Source of the DNA: Streptomyces himalayensis subsp. himalayensis
GTDB taxonomy: Bacteria > Actinomycetota > Actinomycetes > Streptomycetales > Streptomycetaceae
Assembly: GCF_013778455.1 (NCBI RefSeq)
Contig: NZ_JACEHE010000007.1
Coordinates: 124,001 to 188,000, forward strand
Length of the DNA stretch: 64,000 bases
Reading direction: 5' to 3'
Each line of letters starts with the position of its first letter. Within the stretch, counting starts at the first letter, position 1. Below the pieces are notes generated by a model, which ran no database searches, was not told the DNA's origin, and saw only the letters and a list, made by a program, of their open reading frames with translations. This document shows positions 33,262 through 42,442 of the stretch, piece after piece. The translations under genes and the position numbers were made by a program.

Positions 33262-35829
33262 TCACTCGTGTGCGATGGCCGCCAGCACATTCATGCGCGA
33301 GGCACGCAGCGCCGGCAGGAGGGCCGCCACGATGCCGACCACCGCCGAACCCACCACGACCGCGACGATCGTGCCCCAGGGGATCGCGAACGCCGTCATG
33401 CCTTCGAGGGCCAGCACCTGCTGAATGGCGACACCCCACACCAGCCCGAGCCCAAGCCCCAGCACAGCGCCGAACACCGCGATCACCACCGACTCCAGCC
33501 GGATCATCCGGCGCAGCTGGCGGCGGCCAAGGCCGATGGCGCGCAGCAGTCCGATCTCGCGGGTGCGCTCGACGACCGACAGCGCAAGGGTGTTGACCAC
33601 CCCGAGCACCGCGATGATGATCGCCAGACCGAGCAGCGCGTACACGAGGTAGAGCATCACCGCGATCTGGTCGCGGACCAGGTCCTTGTAGTCGGCCTGG
33701 TCGCGGACCTGCACCTGCGGATACGGGTCGAGGGTCTGGTCGAGCCGGTCGCGCAGGGTGCCGGGGTCCGTGCCCGGAGCGGCGTTCACGTAGAGCGCGG
33801 ATTCCTGGCCGCCGGGGACGTACTCCTCGAGCGTGCCGAGGCCGAAGAAGAGCCCGCCCTGCATACCGAGGCTGTCCGAGCCGCCCTGGTCGGTGAGCGC
33901 GGCCACCTTCAGATCGGCCGTACGCCCGGCTGGGAACTCCACGGGCAGCGTGGCCCCGACGCGCACTCCGTGCTCCTCGGCGAAGCCCCGGTCCATGGCG
34001 ATGCTCCCGGGCGCGAGCGCGGCGGCCGTGTCCCCTTCGGCGTACGTGACGTGCGCGACGTCGTCGAGCTGCGGATCGTAGCCCGCGGCCGTGGACTCGA
34101 CGCGCTTGCCGTCCGGGAGACGTACCGCGAGGGGTGTGAAGCGCTGGCGGACGACCAGGCCCGCACCATCCGTGGCCCGGACCTTGTCGGTGATCTCCTG
34201 CGGGAACGGCGTGAAGTTGCTGTTCTGCACGATGAAGTCGGCGCCCAGTGTCCTGTCGATCTGCTGGTCGAAGGACTTGGTCATGGAGGCGCTCGCCACG
34301 GACATGCCGCCCACCAGGGCGAGCCCCACCATCAGCGCAGCCGCCGTGGCCCCCGTGCGGCGCGGGTTGCGCAGCGCGTTGCGCTGGCTCATGCGGCCGA
34401 CCGGCCCGAAGAGCGCCGGAAACGCGCCACCGAGCACACGGATCAGCGGACGCACGAGCAGCGGGCCGGCGATCACGGTGGCGATGAGCGTGAGCACGAC
34501 GCCGAGCCCGAGCAGCGGCGCGGCCTGCCCGGTCTCCTCGGCCAGCGCACACCCCACGAGTGCGGCGGCGCCGGCCGCGGCGAACACCGAACCGAGCACG
34601 GCACGCATCCTGAGGGGCCGCCCCAGATCGGCGATTTTTTCGGCGTCGGCCAGTGCCGCCATCGGCGACACCCGCGCGGCCCGGCGCGCCGGAAGGTACG
34701 CCGCGACGAAGGTGACGCCGACCCCGACGACGTATGCGGCAACAGGGGTGCCCCAGCCGATGACCATCTCGGTGGACTTCAGGTTCATGCCGAGCGCGCC
34801 CATCAGCTGGATCAGGGCAAGCGAGAGCCCGATCCCGGCAGCCAGGCCCAGCGTCGAACTGACCAGCCCCAGCAGCAGCGCCTCGGTGAGTACGGACCGC
34901 CGCACCTGCCGCCGGTCGGCGCCCAGCGCACGCAGCAGCCCCAGCTCACGAGTGCGCTGGGCGATCAGCATCGAGAAGGTGTTGACGATCAGGAACACAC
35001 CTACGAGCACGGCGATCCCGGCGAATCCGAGCATCACCCATTTGATGACATCGAGGAAGCCGCCCAGCTGGGCCGCGGAGGACTCGGCCTCCTCGTCCGA
35101 GGTCTTCAGCTCGTACGCCGAGCCCAGTTCCGCGGCGATGCGCGCCTTGAGCTGCCCGTCGCTCACGCCGGGGGCCGCGTCCACGGAGATGCTCGTGGCC
35201 GCGTCCTCGCTGCCCAGGAGCTTCTTCTGCGCGGTCGGGGTGTCGAGGAAGACCAGGGCGGCGCCCGGGTTGGTGGTGGTGAACGTGGCGATGCCGACGA
35301 CCTCGACCCTGAACGAGCCGGGCCCGGCCAGCACCGCCAGGGTGTCCCCGATCCGCACGTCCTTCTTGTCGGCGGTGTCCGCGTCGAGCAGCGCTTCACC
35401 CGGGCCCCGCGGCGCATGACCCGAGGTCAGCTCGACAGGACTGCGCTCGGTCACGTACCAGTTGGTGGCGATGGTGGGGGCGCCCGTGGTCGGGCCGACG
35501 GGTTCGTTCTTGTCGTCGACGACCGTGATGTTCTCGACGGCCGCGTCGACATGGGCGGCGGCTACACCGTCGATCTTGGCCACCCGCCCCACGAGATCCG
35601 CCGGCACCGTCGGGATGTTCCCCGAGGGCACGGCCTCGTCCAGGGCCTCCTTCGGGCCTACCTTCACATCCGCCGCGGTGGAGGCGAAGAGCCGGTCGAA
35701 CGTGCGGGTCACCGTGTCCGAGAAGATCAGGCTGCCCGCGACGAACGCCACCGACAGCACGATGGCCAGCGCCGACAGCACCAGCCGCCCCTTGTGCGCG
35801 AGGAAACTCCTGAGCGTCGCCTTCAGCAC
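33262..35829 (-). CDS. FtsX-like ABC transporter permease (MacB/LolC type)
   Basis: This 855-residue permease is built of two MacB/FtsX repeats. The first has a membrane helix at about 18-40 (LVLSALAIVLSVAFVAGSLI), an extracytoplasmic domain (about 45-260), then helices with the FtsX motif NTFSMLIAQRTRELGLLRALGA. The second half repeats this and ends with NTLALSVVERTREIGLLRAIGL. Such proteins act as mechanotransmission exporters for lipids, peptides or envelope control. Its ATPase partner is 11 bp upstream. The substrate is unknown. Confidence 0.92.
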   Translation of the reverse strand: MLKATLRSFLAHKGRLVLSALAIVLSVAFVAGSLIFSDTVTRTFDRLFASTAADVKVGPKEALDEAVPSGNIPTVPADLVGRVAKIDGVAAAHVDAAVENITVVDDKNEPVGPTTGAPTIATNWYVTERSPVELTSGHAPRGPGEALLDADTADKKDVRIGDTLAVLAGPGSFRVEVVGIATFTTTNPGAALVFLDTPTAQKKLLGSEDAATSISVDAAPGVSDGQLKARIAAELGSAYELKTSDEEAESSAAQLGGFLDVIKWVMLGFAGIAVLVGVFLIVNTFSMLIAQRTRELGLLRALGADRRQVRRSVLTEALLLGLVSSTLGLAAGIGLSLALIQLMGALGMNLKSTEMVIGWGTPVAAYVVGVGVTFVAAYLPARRAARVSPMAALADAEKIADLGRPLRMRAVLGSVFAAAGAAALVGCALAEETGQAAPLLGLGVVLTLIATVIAGPLLVRPLIRVLGGAFPALFGPVGRMSQRNALRNPRRTGATAAALMVGLALVGGMSVASASMTKSFDQQIDRTLGADFIVQNSNFTPFPQEITDKVRATDGAGLVVRQRFTPLAVRLPDGKRVESTAAGYDPQLDDVAHVTYAEGDTAAALAPGSIAMDRGFAEEHGVRVGATLPVEFPAGRTADLKVAALTDQGGSDSLGMQGGLFFGLGTLEEYVPGGQESALYVNAAPGTDPGTLRDRLDQTLDPYPQVQVRDQADYKDLVRDQIAVMLYLVYALLGLAIIIAVLGVVNTLALSVVERTREIGLLRAIGLGRRQLRRMIRLESVVIAVFGAVLGLGLGLVWGVAIQQVLALEGMTAFAIPWGTIVAVVVGSAVVGIVAALLPALRASRMNVLAAIAHE

Positions 35830-35840
35830 GGCTGTCCGCC

Positions 35841-36710
35841 TCAGTCCTTGCGCAGCGGATCGAGTACGTCGCTCGAGCCGCCCTCACGCGGGGCAGCGGC
35901 CCGGATCGCGTCCGCGTCCGACCCCGACGGCTGAGGGCTCCCCCCGGAAAAGAGGCGCATGCGCTCCAGCACGGCCTCCGCAGTGGGCTCGGGCATCTCG
36001 TCGACGATCCTGCCGTCGCCGAGGAACAGCACCAGATCGGAGTGGGCGGCCGCGCCGGGATCGTGGGTCACCATCACCACTGTCTGCCCGAGTTCGTCGA
36101 CCGCCTTGCGCAGAAAGCCCAGCACCTCCTGGCTCGCCCGTGAGTCGAGGTTGCCCGTCGGCTCGTCCGCGAAGATCAACTCGGGACGTGAGGCGAGCGC
36201 CCGCGCGCACGCCACACGCTGCTGCTGTCCGCCGGACAGCTGTGCGGGCCGGTGCTTGAGGCGGTCGCGCAGGCCCAGCGTGTCGATGACCTGGTCGAGC
36301 CACGCGCCGTCGGGGGTGCGGCCCGCGATGTCCATCGGCAGCGTGATGTTCTCGGCTGCGCTGAGCGTGGGGATGAGGTTGAACGACTGGAAGACGAAGC
36401 CGATCCGGTCACGACGCAGCCGCGTCAGCTCGCGCTCCCTGAGGCCGGTGATCTCAGTGTCGCCGAGCCATACCTGGCCGGCCGAGACCGTGTCGAGCCC
36501 CGCCAGGCAGTGCATCAGCGTCGACTTTCCCGAGCCGGAGGGACCCATGACCGCCGTGTAGCGCCCGCGCGCGATGTCGACGTCGACCGAGTCGAGGGCG
36601 AGCACCGTCGTCTCGCCGGAGCCGTATGCCTTGGTCAGGCCGCGGGCGCGGGCCGCGACTCCGTTGGCCTCCGCGCGGTCCGGGGCCGTGTCTGCAACCG
36701 GTGTGGACAA
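35841..36710 (-). CDS. ABC transporter ATP-binding protein (LolD/MacB type)
   Basis: This 289-residue ATPase has Walker A GPSGSGKST (56-64), Q-loop FQSFNLIPTL, signature LSGGQQQRVA and Walker B LIFADEPTGNLD with VMVTHD. I use TTG 36710 as start because GGAGGCGG precedes it by the right distance, and the frame upstream lacks family similarity. It forms an operon with the FtsX-like permease 11 bp downstream. A C-terminal Ser/Pro/Asp-rich tail extends past the core. Confidence 0.9.
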   Translation of the reverse strand: MSTPVADTAPDRAEANGVAARARGLTKAYGSGETTVLALDSVDVDIARGRYTAVMGPSGSGKSTLMHCLAGLDTVSAGQVWLGDTEITGLRERELTRLRRDRIGFVFQSFNLIPTLSAAENITLPMDIAGRTPDGAWLDQVIDTLGLRDRLKHRPAQLSGGQQQRVACARALASRPELIFADEPTGNLDSRASQEVLGFLRKAVDELGQTVVMVTHDPGAAAHSDLVLFLGDGRIVDEMPEPTAEAVLERMRLFSGGSPQPSGSDADAIRAAAPREGGSSDVLDPLRKD

Positions 36711-36844
36711 GGCCGCCTCCTGTCGTGACCGTCCGTTTCCGTATGTCCGCCGAGCGTAGTGGGATGCGGTGAACGCCCGGTATCCATCCGAGGTCGGTGT
36801 CCCCGAGGCGCATGTAAGGGGCACCTTTATGCGTCCTTGCGGGT

Positions 36845-36864
36845 GCTAGCGCACACGCGCTAGC
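36845..36864. promoter_or_regulatory. Perfect 8-4-8 palindrome before the RHH antitoxin gene
   Basis: GCTAGCGC-ACAC-GCGCTAGC ends 8 bp before the ATG at 36873. Ribbon-helix-helix antitoxins usually bind such short palindromes and repress their own operon. No strong Shine-Dalgarno sequence fits between palindrome and ATG. Confidence 0.7.
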
Positions 36865-36872
36865 TTCGGGGT

Positions 36873-37100
36873 ATGGCCAAGACGCAGTTGAACGTACGCG
36901 TGGACGAGGGCACCGCACGGGCCGCGCGCGAACGCGCACTGGCGCGCGGGATGAGCGTGAACCGCTACATCGAAGAACTGGTGAAACAGGACACCGGCGA
37001 GGTCGGGCACACCTTCGTCGAAGCCGCGGCCGACTTCATGAAGCAGTACGAGTCCGTCTTCGCGGAGGAGTTCGGCTCGGAGCGTGAAGGTCGTCGCTGA
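36873..37100 (+). CDS. Ribbon-helix-helix (CopG/Arc-type) antitoxin-like protein
   Basis: This 75-residue protein has a typical RHH DNA-binding N terminus (about 3-42: KTQLNVRVDEGTARAARERA, MSVNRYIEELVK) and an acidic helical C terminus (GHTFVEAAADFMKQYESVFAEEF) that would bind a partner. A perfect 20-bp palindrome lies just before its ATG, and its stop lies inside the next gene (17-bp overlap from GTG 37084). Both fit an autoregulated antitoxin. The family is clear and the toxin role of its partner is inferred. Confidence 0.85.
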   Translation: MAKTQLNVRVDEGTARAARERALARGMSVNRYIEELVKQDTGEVGHTFVEAAADFMKQYESVFAEEFGSEREGRR

Positions 37101-37476
37101 GCCGTTGAACGTGAAGATCGACCTTGCCTGGCTGCTCATGATCGCCGAACAGAAGACCCCCGGAGACCCCCAGGTCACCGACTGGGGCGCCCTCGTCGCC
37201 GCCGTAAGCCGGCACGAGGCGGAGATCTTCGGCATTCCCGTCTACGACGACCCGCACTCCCGGGCCGCCTCGCTGCTCCAGCTCCTGCTGCACGTCCCGG
37301 CGCTCGAACGCTCCAACGCGATGTTCGCGTCGGCCGTCGCGTACGCCTATCTCGTCGCCAGCGGCCTCAAGGTCGTCACCTCGCCCGAGCAGGTCCGCGA
37401 ACTGGCCCAGCTGGTGAAGAACGGTGACGCGACCGTGCACGACATCGCGGCCGAACTGCGGCAGTGGAGCCTCTAG
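37084..37476 (+). CDS. Fic/Doc-like toxin component with degenerate active site
   Basis: This 130-residue all-alpha protein matches the Streptomyces proteins annotated as Fic-type toxin components. The Fic motif H-x-F-x-D-x-N-K-R is represented by H70-VPALERS-N78-A79-M80: His and Asn are kept but the Asp, Lys and Arg needed for phosphate handling are not. It may therefore be inactive as an AMP- or phosphotransferase, or act differently. It overlaps the RHH gene; GTG 37111 is an alternative start. Its TAG stop is part of the CTAG where a MITE inserted, so the gene end is intact. Confidence 0.78.
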   Translation: MKVVAEPLNVKIDLAWLLMIAEQKTPGDPQVTDWGALVAAVSRHEAEIFGIPVYDDPHSRAASLLQLLLHVPALERSNAMFASAVAYAYLVASGLKVVTSPEQVRELAQLVKNGDATVHDIAAELRQWSL

Positions 37477-37686
37477 GGCCTGTGTCGGAAGTGGCGCCTG
37501 CCGGGCGACGCCTGGCACGCTCCCCCACTGCCTCAAGGGCGTGGGAGGTACCCCCACTCGCCGCACCGGGCGAAAGCCCAAGTACGTCCAGTACGAGGGC
37601 TTCCACCCGGCACGCCGAGAGCACGCACCAGACGCCGCCCAGCCCGCCCTCCGGGCGGACGGCGCCACTTCCGACACAGGCCCTAG
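37473..37686. mobile_element. 206-bp MITE with 22-bp perfect inverted repeats and CTAG duplication
   Basis: A 22-bp sequence starting GGCCTGTGTCGGAAGTGGCG (37477-37498) recurs exactly inverted at 37661-37682. Both ends are flanked by CTAG (37473-37476, 37683-37686), as expected for a 4-bp target duplication. The 162-bp core is non-coding and contains short inverted pieces. It has no transposase, so it must have been moved by a related IS elsewhere (IS5-like elements commonly use CTAG-type targets). The left CTAG includes the TAG stop of the Fic-like gene. Confidence 0.85.
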
Positions 37687-37724
37687 CGCTCCGCTGGAAG
37701 CACGGTGATCAACCCGCGGGCCGG

Positions 37725-37767
37725 TGGGGGCTGGTCGCGCAGTTCCCCGCGCCCCTCACGGGGCGCG
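37725..37767. repeat. REP-like element with 8-bp hairpin
   Basis: The stretch GGGGGCTGGTCGCGCAGTTC followed by CCCGCGCCCC is a sequence family seen in many Streptomyces intergenic regions. It ends in a hairpin CGCGCCCC-TCAC-GGGGCGCG (37748-37767). It lies between the MITE and the methyltransferase stop and may act as that gene's terminator. Confidence 0.65.
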
Positions 37768-37841
37768 GTACCGCACCGGACATCACCAAGGCCGCTTGGC
37801 GCCGGTGCTCGGGCGCATTCGCCGCCGACGGAAGGCGCCGC

Positions 37842-38519
37842 CTAATCCTCGTCGTCGAGGACCGGGCGGCGTGCGCTCCCCAGGACGCAGTACGAGCTGG
37901 GCAGCCGCGGGCCCTTGGCCGGCACCAGAACCCGGCGGTACGGCCCGAGTTCGAAGCCCGCCGCCCGCAGTGAGCCGATCGGGTCCCGGCCGACATGGCA
38001 GCCGCCGAACAGCGCCGGCCACACGGCGCGGTCCAGGGTGCGCTGGGTGGCCGCCATCACCCTGCCGCCGCCCCGCCCGTGCTCGAAGAACCTCAGTTCA
38101 CCGCCGGGCCGCAGCACCCTGCGGATCTCGGCGAGCGCCCGCGGCACGTCCCGCACGCTGCACAGCACGAGCGAGACGACGGCCGCGTCGTACGCCTCGC
38201 TCTTGACGGGCAGAGCCTCCGCCGCGCCGGGCACCACGTCCACCGGTACGTCGGCGCGCCGGGCCGCGGTCATCGCCAACTGCCGCAGAACACGCTCCGG
38301 TTCGATGGCCACGACCTCGGACACGGTGTGCGGATACCGCGCGAAATTGAGGCCGTTGCCCGCGCCGATCTCGATGACCCGGCCGCTCAGCCCGGCGAGC
38401 AGCTCGTCCCGGTGTGGCCCGACCGAGGCCTCGGCCGCCACGCTGATCTTGGCGTAGAAACGGGCGAAGAGGGGATGGTGCACGGCATCCTTCGACGCCC
38501 TGGCGGAACGCTGCGGCAT
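37842..38519 (-). CDS. Class I SAM-dependent methyltransferase (UbiE-like)
   Basis: This 225-residue methyltransferase has motif I VIEIGAGNGLNFARYP, motif II acidic VVAIEPERVLRQLA, post-I AEALPVKSEAYDAAVVSLVLCSV and motif III LRPGGELRFFEHGRG, closest to methyltransferase domain 11 (UbiE/phospholipid type). The end KGPRLPSSYCVLGSARRP is usual for this Streptomyces family. ATG 38519 follows GAGGAGG. It has no operon partner, and the substrate is unknown. Confidence 0.88.
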   Translation of the reverse strand: MPQRSARASKDAVHHPLFARFYAKISVAAEASVGPHRDELLAGLSGRVIEIGAGNGLNFARYPHTVSEVVAIEPERVLRQLAMTAARRADVPVDVVPGAAEALPVKSEAYDAAVVSLVLCSVRDVPRALAEIRRVLRPGGELRFFEHGRGGGRVMAATQRTLDRAVWPALFGGCHVGRDPIGSLRAAGFELGPYRRVLVPAKGPRLPSSYCVLGSARRPVLDDED

Positions 38520-38876
38520 GGAGACCTCCTCGCGCGGACGGGCCGTTACGCCGATTGTGCCCCTTGGTTGAGCGCTTGGCGCCGTGCTGTGGCGGTCTCT
38601 GGCGGACGGATTGGTCGCCGGAGGTCGCACCCTGGGTGGGCGTGCTGCACGGCCTGATGGGATTCCGGCTCGCGCCGCGGTCCGGCGGTGCTGGTTGGCG
38701 GTGCCGATGCACGGCATCCCGGTGGGCTGTTCGGCGGTGCCAGTGCGCGGCAGTCCGGCGGTGGAGGCCGACCGCTCGATCGTCGCGTTCTCCCTGCCCG
38801 CTTGGCGGCCGGTCCTGGCGGGGCCGCGGCCCGGCGGCCGGCCCGTGTTGCCAGGCGGTGGCGCGGGTAGGGTCGG
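38520..38876. other. Non-coding gap with loose GGCGGTGC repeats
   Basis: About 357 bp between the methyltransferase start and the bioD stop, both on the minus strand. It contains several imperfect copies of GGCGGTGCC followed by a GCACGGCAT or GCGCGGCAG piece (38695-38770) but no gene, strong hairpin or promoter that I can support. Confidence 0.4.
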
Positions 38877-39626
38877 CTATCGCGTCGATGCGCCCGACAG
38901 CGTGGGCCGCCCCGGTGCTTCCTGCGCCGTGAAGGCCCGCGCATCCCATGTGCCGCCCAGCCGTGGCGCCAGCCACGTCCGCGCCGCCGCGCGGAACTCG
39001 GCGGGCGGACGGGCCGCTGCCCCGGTCGGTACCGCACCCAGCAGCGGGGACTCCGCCACGGCGGGGAGATCCGCGAGGTTGCACCGCGCGGCGAGGTCAG
39101 GGCGGCGCGGCCAGGAGCCGACGACCACCCCAGCACACGTCAGGTCCCGCGCGCGCAGCGCCTCGGCCGTCAGCGCTGTCGTGTTGAGCGTGCCGAGTCC
39201 CGCGGCCGCGACCACCAGCACCGGCGCGTCCAGCAGCCGTGCCGCATCCGCCAGCGTCGAGCCCGAGTCGTCAAGGCGTACGAGCAGCCCGCCCGCCCCC
39301 TCGACCAGCACCAGGTCGTGTTCGGCCGCCAGCTTCTCCGCGGCCTCGGCGATGTCGGCAACCCGTACCGGCGGCAGCCGGGACCGCCGTGCCGCGGTGT
39401 CCGGGGCCAACGGCTCGGGATACCGGGCGAGTTCGGCCGCCGTGACGTCGCCCGCCAGGCGCACCACCTCGTCGACATCGCCCGGCTCACCCGGCGCCAC
39501 GCCCGTCTGCGCGGGCTTGAGCACGGCGACGGACCGCCCGGCGGCCAGCGCGGCAGCCGCCAGCGCGGCCGTCGTCACGGTCTTGCCGACCTCGGTGCCC
39601 GTCCCGGTCACCACCAGAACCGCCAT
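38877..39626 (-). CDS. bioD: Dethiobiotin synthase
   Basis: This 249-residue P-loop enzyme makes dethiobiotin from DAPA, CO2 and ATP. The Walker A motif is GTGTEVGKT (8-16), followed by LKPAQTGV (substrate Lys/Thr), [13 protein letters not shown] and [11 protein letters not shown] 39626 gives the canonical [11 protein letters not shown] start. It is the last gene of bioB-bioA-bioD, 168 bp behind bioA, so it may also have its own promoter. About 15 C-terminal residues past TWDARAF are unusual but harmless. Confidence 0.92.
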   Translation of the reverse strand: MAVLVVTGTGTEVGKTVTTAALAAAALAAGRSVAVLKPAQTGVAPGEPGDVDEVVRLAGDVTAAELARYPEPLAPDTAARRSRLPPVRVADIAEAAEKLAAEHDLVLVEGAGGLLVRLDDSGSTLADAARLLDAPVLVVAAAGLGTLNTTALTAEALRARDLTCAGVVVGSWPRRPDLAARCNLADLPAVAESPLLGAVPTGAAARPPAEFRAAARTWLAPRLGGTWDARAFTAQEAPGRPTLSGASTR

Positions 39627-39794
39627 GTCGTTCCTACGCACCTTTCTTCGCTCGTACGAGCCCTGCCCCCGCTCGCCCGCCACTGCCCTCGGGTATGCAC
39701 CCGCAGGCGGCCCTCAGCGCCGCCTTGTCGTGCCGACCCGCGTCGGCGGGCGGGGATGACGGGCCCAAGGGGCCAAGGCGGGGCCGAAGGACCC

Positions 39795-41111
39795 TCACCC
39801 CGCCCCCGCGGCCGCGCACACCCCCCGCCCGATCCGCGCGAGATCATCGTCGCCCGTGATGTACGGCGGCATCGTGTAGACGAGATCCCGGAACGGCCGC
39901 AGCCACACGCCCTCCGCCACGGCCGCACGGGTCGCGGCTGCCATGTCCACCTCGTGGTCGAGCTGTACGACGCCGATCGCGCCCAGGACACGTACGTCCC
40001 GTACGCCCGGCAGGTCCGCGGCCGCCGACAGGCCTTCACGCAGGCCCGTCTCGATGCGTTTCACCTTGGTCGCCCAGTCCTGCCCGAGGAGCAGGTCGAT
40101 CGAGGCGCAGGCCACCGCGGACGCGAGCGGGTTGCCCATGAACGTCGGACCGTGGGCGAGCACCGGCACCTCACCGCGTGAAATGCCGTCCGCCACACGG
40201 GAGGTGCAGAGCGTGGCCGCCATTGTCATGTAGCCGCCGGTCAGCGCCTTGCCCACGCACATCACGTCCGGGGTGACCCCGGCCTGGTCCGCAGCGAACA
40301 GCGTGCCCGTCCGCCCGAAGCCGGTCGCGATCTCGTCGAACACCAGCAGCACACCGTGGGCGTCGCACGCCTCGCGCAGCACGGGCAGATACGCGGGGGA
40401 GTGGAACCGCATCCCGCCCGCGCCCTGCACCACCGGCTCCACGATCACCGCGGCGAGCTCGTCGGCGTGCCGCTCGATCAGTTCGCGGAGGTGATCGGCG
40501 TACGACTCCTCGTACGCGACCGGCGGCGCGTCAGCGAAGACCTGGCGCGGCAGTACGCCCGACCACAGCTCGTGCATCCCGCCCTCGGGGTCGCACACCG
40601 ACATCGGCTGCCACGTGTCGCCGTGGTACCCGCCGCGCCACGTCAGCAGCCGCCGCTTGGCAGGCCGACCCAGCGAACGCCAGTACTGCAGGCACATCTT
40701 GACGGCGACCTCGACCGACACGGAGCCGGAGTCGGCGAGGAAGACATGCTCGAGGCCGTCCGGTGACATGTCGACAAGTCGCTTGGCCAAGCGCACGGCG
40801 GGCTCGTGGGTCAGGCCGCCGAACATGACATGGCTCATCCGCTCCAGCTGATCGCGCACGGCCTCGTTCAGTACGGGGTGGTTGTAGCCGTGGATAGCGG
40901 ACCACCAGGACGACATGCCGTCCACCAGCTCACCCGAACCGTCCGCCATCCTGAGCCGTACCCCGCTCGCCGACTCCACGACGAGCGGTTCCGCGCGGCC
41001 CGGCATTGGCCCGTACGGGTGCCAGACGTGCCGCCGGTCGAGTTCCAGCAGATCGCGCACAGGCAGCTCAGGCATGGGGCGACGCTCAGGCATGGGGCGA
41101 CGCTCAGGCAT
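39795..41111 (-). CDS. bioA: Adenosylmethionine-8-amino-7-oxononanoate aminotransferase
   Basis: This class III PLP aminotransferase converts KAPA to DAPA with SAM as amino donor. Motifs are [55 protein letters not shown] Lys in [12 protein letters not shown] (K276 from the third ATG) and the YTMPPYI end. The 5' end has an 18-bp unit repeated so that ATGCCTGAG occurs three times (41111, 41093, 41075), giving [18 protein letters not shown]. The third ATG fits the family. The first overlaps the bioB stop by 8 bp, so coupling to bioB is expected. Confidence 0.92.
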   Translation of the reverse strand: MPERRPMPERRPMPELPVRDLLELDRRHVWHPYGPMPGRAEPLVVESASGVRLRMADGSGELVDGMSSWWSAIHGYNHPVLNEAVRDQLERMSHVMFGGLTHEPAVRLAKRLVDMSPDGLEHVFLADSGSVSVEVAVKMCLQYWRSLGRPAKRRLLTWRGGYHGDTWQPMSVCDPEGGMHELWSGVLPRQVFADAPPVAYEESYADHLRELIERHADELAAVIVEPVVQGAGGMRFHSPAYLPVLREACDAHGVLLVFDEIATGFGRTGTLFAADQAGVTPDVMCVGKALTGGYMTMAATLCTSRVADGISRGEVPVLAHGPTFMGNPLASAVACASIDLLLGQDWATKVKRIETGLREGLSAAADLPGVRDVRVLGAIGVVQLDHEVDMAAATRAAVAEGVWLRPFRDLVYTMPPYITGDDDLARIGRGVCAAAGAG

Positions 41112-42288
41112 TGGGTGCGAGATCCGTTCCGGCGCCCCGGCGGCGTACCGCCACCAAATCCGTACGCGCCTCGGGAACCGACGCCTCGGGAGCCGACGCC
41201 TCGGGAGCCGACGCCTCCTCGGGAGTCGGCCCGCCGGGCGCCGCGCACCCGCCGCCCTCGTGGGAGCCGCAGCCGGCGGCCGCGGCCCGGTGCTCCGGCA
41301 GCGTCACCGTGTCCGTGCCCTCGACCTCGAAACCGGCGTCCTCGATCATCTCCAGGTCCGCCCTGCCGGCCTGGCCCTCGCTCGTCAGATAGTCGCCGAG
41401 GAAGATGGAGTTGGCCAGGTGCAGCGCGAGCGGCTGCATCGTGCGCAGATGGACCTCACGGCCGCCCGCGATGCGCACCTCCACATCCGGGCAGACGAAC
41501 CGGACCATGGCGAGGATGCGCAGACAGCGCTGGGGCGTGAGATTCCACTCCTTCGCGAGCGGCGTGCCCTCGAAGGGGATCAGGAAGTTCACGGGGACCG
41601 AGTCGGCGTCGAGCTGGCGGAGCGAGAAGACCACGTCCACCAGGTCCTCGTCCGACTCGCCCATGCCCGCGATCAGCCCCGAGCAGGCCGAGAGCCCGGC
41701 CGCCCGGGCCTGCTGCACCGTGTCCACCCGGTCGGCGTAGGTGTGCGTCGTGGTGATCTCGCCGTACGTCCCCTCGGACGTGTTCAGGTTGTGGTTGTAG
41801 GCGTCGGCTCCCGCCGCGCGCAGCCGCTCCGCCTGCCCCTGGGAGAGCAGCCCGAGGCAGGCGCACACCTCGACGGCCTCGTTCTGTTCCTTGATCGTCT
41901 CGATGGTCTTCGACACGCGGTCGACGTCCCGGTCCGTCGGCCCCCGGCCGCTCGCCACCAGACACACGCGCTTGGCGCCGCCCGCGACTCCGGCGGCCGC
42001 CGCCTGTGACGCCTCGTCGGGCTTCAGCCAGGTGTACTTGAGGATGTCCGCCTTGGAGCCGAGCCGCTGCGAGCAGTACGAGCAGTCCTCAGGGCAGAGG
42101 CCCGACTTGAGGTTGACCAGATAGTTGAGTTTCACCCGCCGCCCGAACCAGTGCCGGCGCACCTTGCCGGCCGCGGCCACTACGTCGAGGAGTTCGTCGT
42201 CGGAGGTGGCCAGCACGGCCAGCGCCTCGTCGCGGGTCGGCAGCTCGCGCCGAAGCCCCTTGTCCACCAGCGTGTTCAGCAGGTCCAT
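41104..42288 (-). CDS. bioB: Biotin synthase
   Basis: This 394-residue radical-SAM enzyme inserts sulfur into dethiobiotin. The [4Fe-4S] motif is C65-x3-C69-x2-C72 (CPEDCSYC), followed by [15 protein letters not shown], the sacrificial-cluster ligands and [10 protein letters not shown]. After the core there is a variable tail with extra Cys ([10 protein letters not shown]) and a repeated PEASA unit encoded by a 15-bp repeat near 41190. ATG 42288 is preceded by AGGAT. It is the first gene of bioB-bioA-bioD and is divergent from bioF. Confidence 0.93.
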   Translation of the reverse strand: MDLLNTLVDKGLRRELPTRDEALAVLATSDDELLDVVAAAGKVRRHWFGRRVKLNYLVNLKSGLCPEDCSYCSQRLGSKADILKYTWLKPDEASQAAAAGVAGGAKRVCLVASGRGPTDRDVDRVSKTIETIKEQNEAVEVCACLGLLSQGQAERLRAAGADAYNHNLNTSEGTYGEITTTHTYADRVDTVQQARAAGLSACSGLIAGMGESDEDLVDVVFSLRQLDADSVPVNFLIPFEGTPLAKEWNLTPQRCLRILAMVRFVCPDVEVRIAGGREVHLRTMQPLALHLANSIFLGDYLTSEGQAGRADLEMIEDAGFEVEGTDTVTLPEHRAAAAGCGSHEGGGCAAPGGPTPEEASAPEASAPEASVPEARTDLVAVRRRGAGTDLAPNA

Positions 42289-42353
42289 GGCGCTGATCCT
42301 GACGTAAGCCGCCGCTCCGGCCAAGGAGGTTCCGTACAACAGAGACCGTTCGA

Positions 42354-42373
42354 GGTGTGGGTATTGCCACACC
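42354..42373. promoter_or_regulatory. Inverted repeat in the bioB-bioF divergent control region
   Basis: GGTGTGG-GTATTG-CCACACC is a perfect 7-bp inverted repeat with a 6-bp spacer, centred 75 bp from each start. It is the only palindrome I see in the 154-bp shared region and does not resemble the BioQ or BirA consensus that I know. Confidence 0.4.
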
Positions 42374-42442
42374 CTGACCTCGTGGTCGCACCGCTAGTGT
42401 CTGTCCACTGCCTACAAAACGACATGGTGCCGGAGGCCCTCC

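Noticed and set aside
33268..35934. An 888-codon open frame on the plus strand opposite the FtsX-like permease
   Set aside because: Its composition (His/Arg/Asp-rich, no hydrophobic core) is typical of the reverse frame of a membrane protein gene, and no motif was found.
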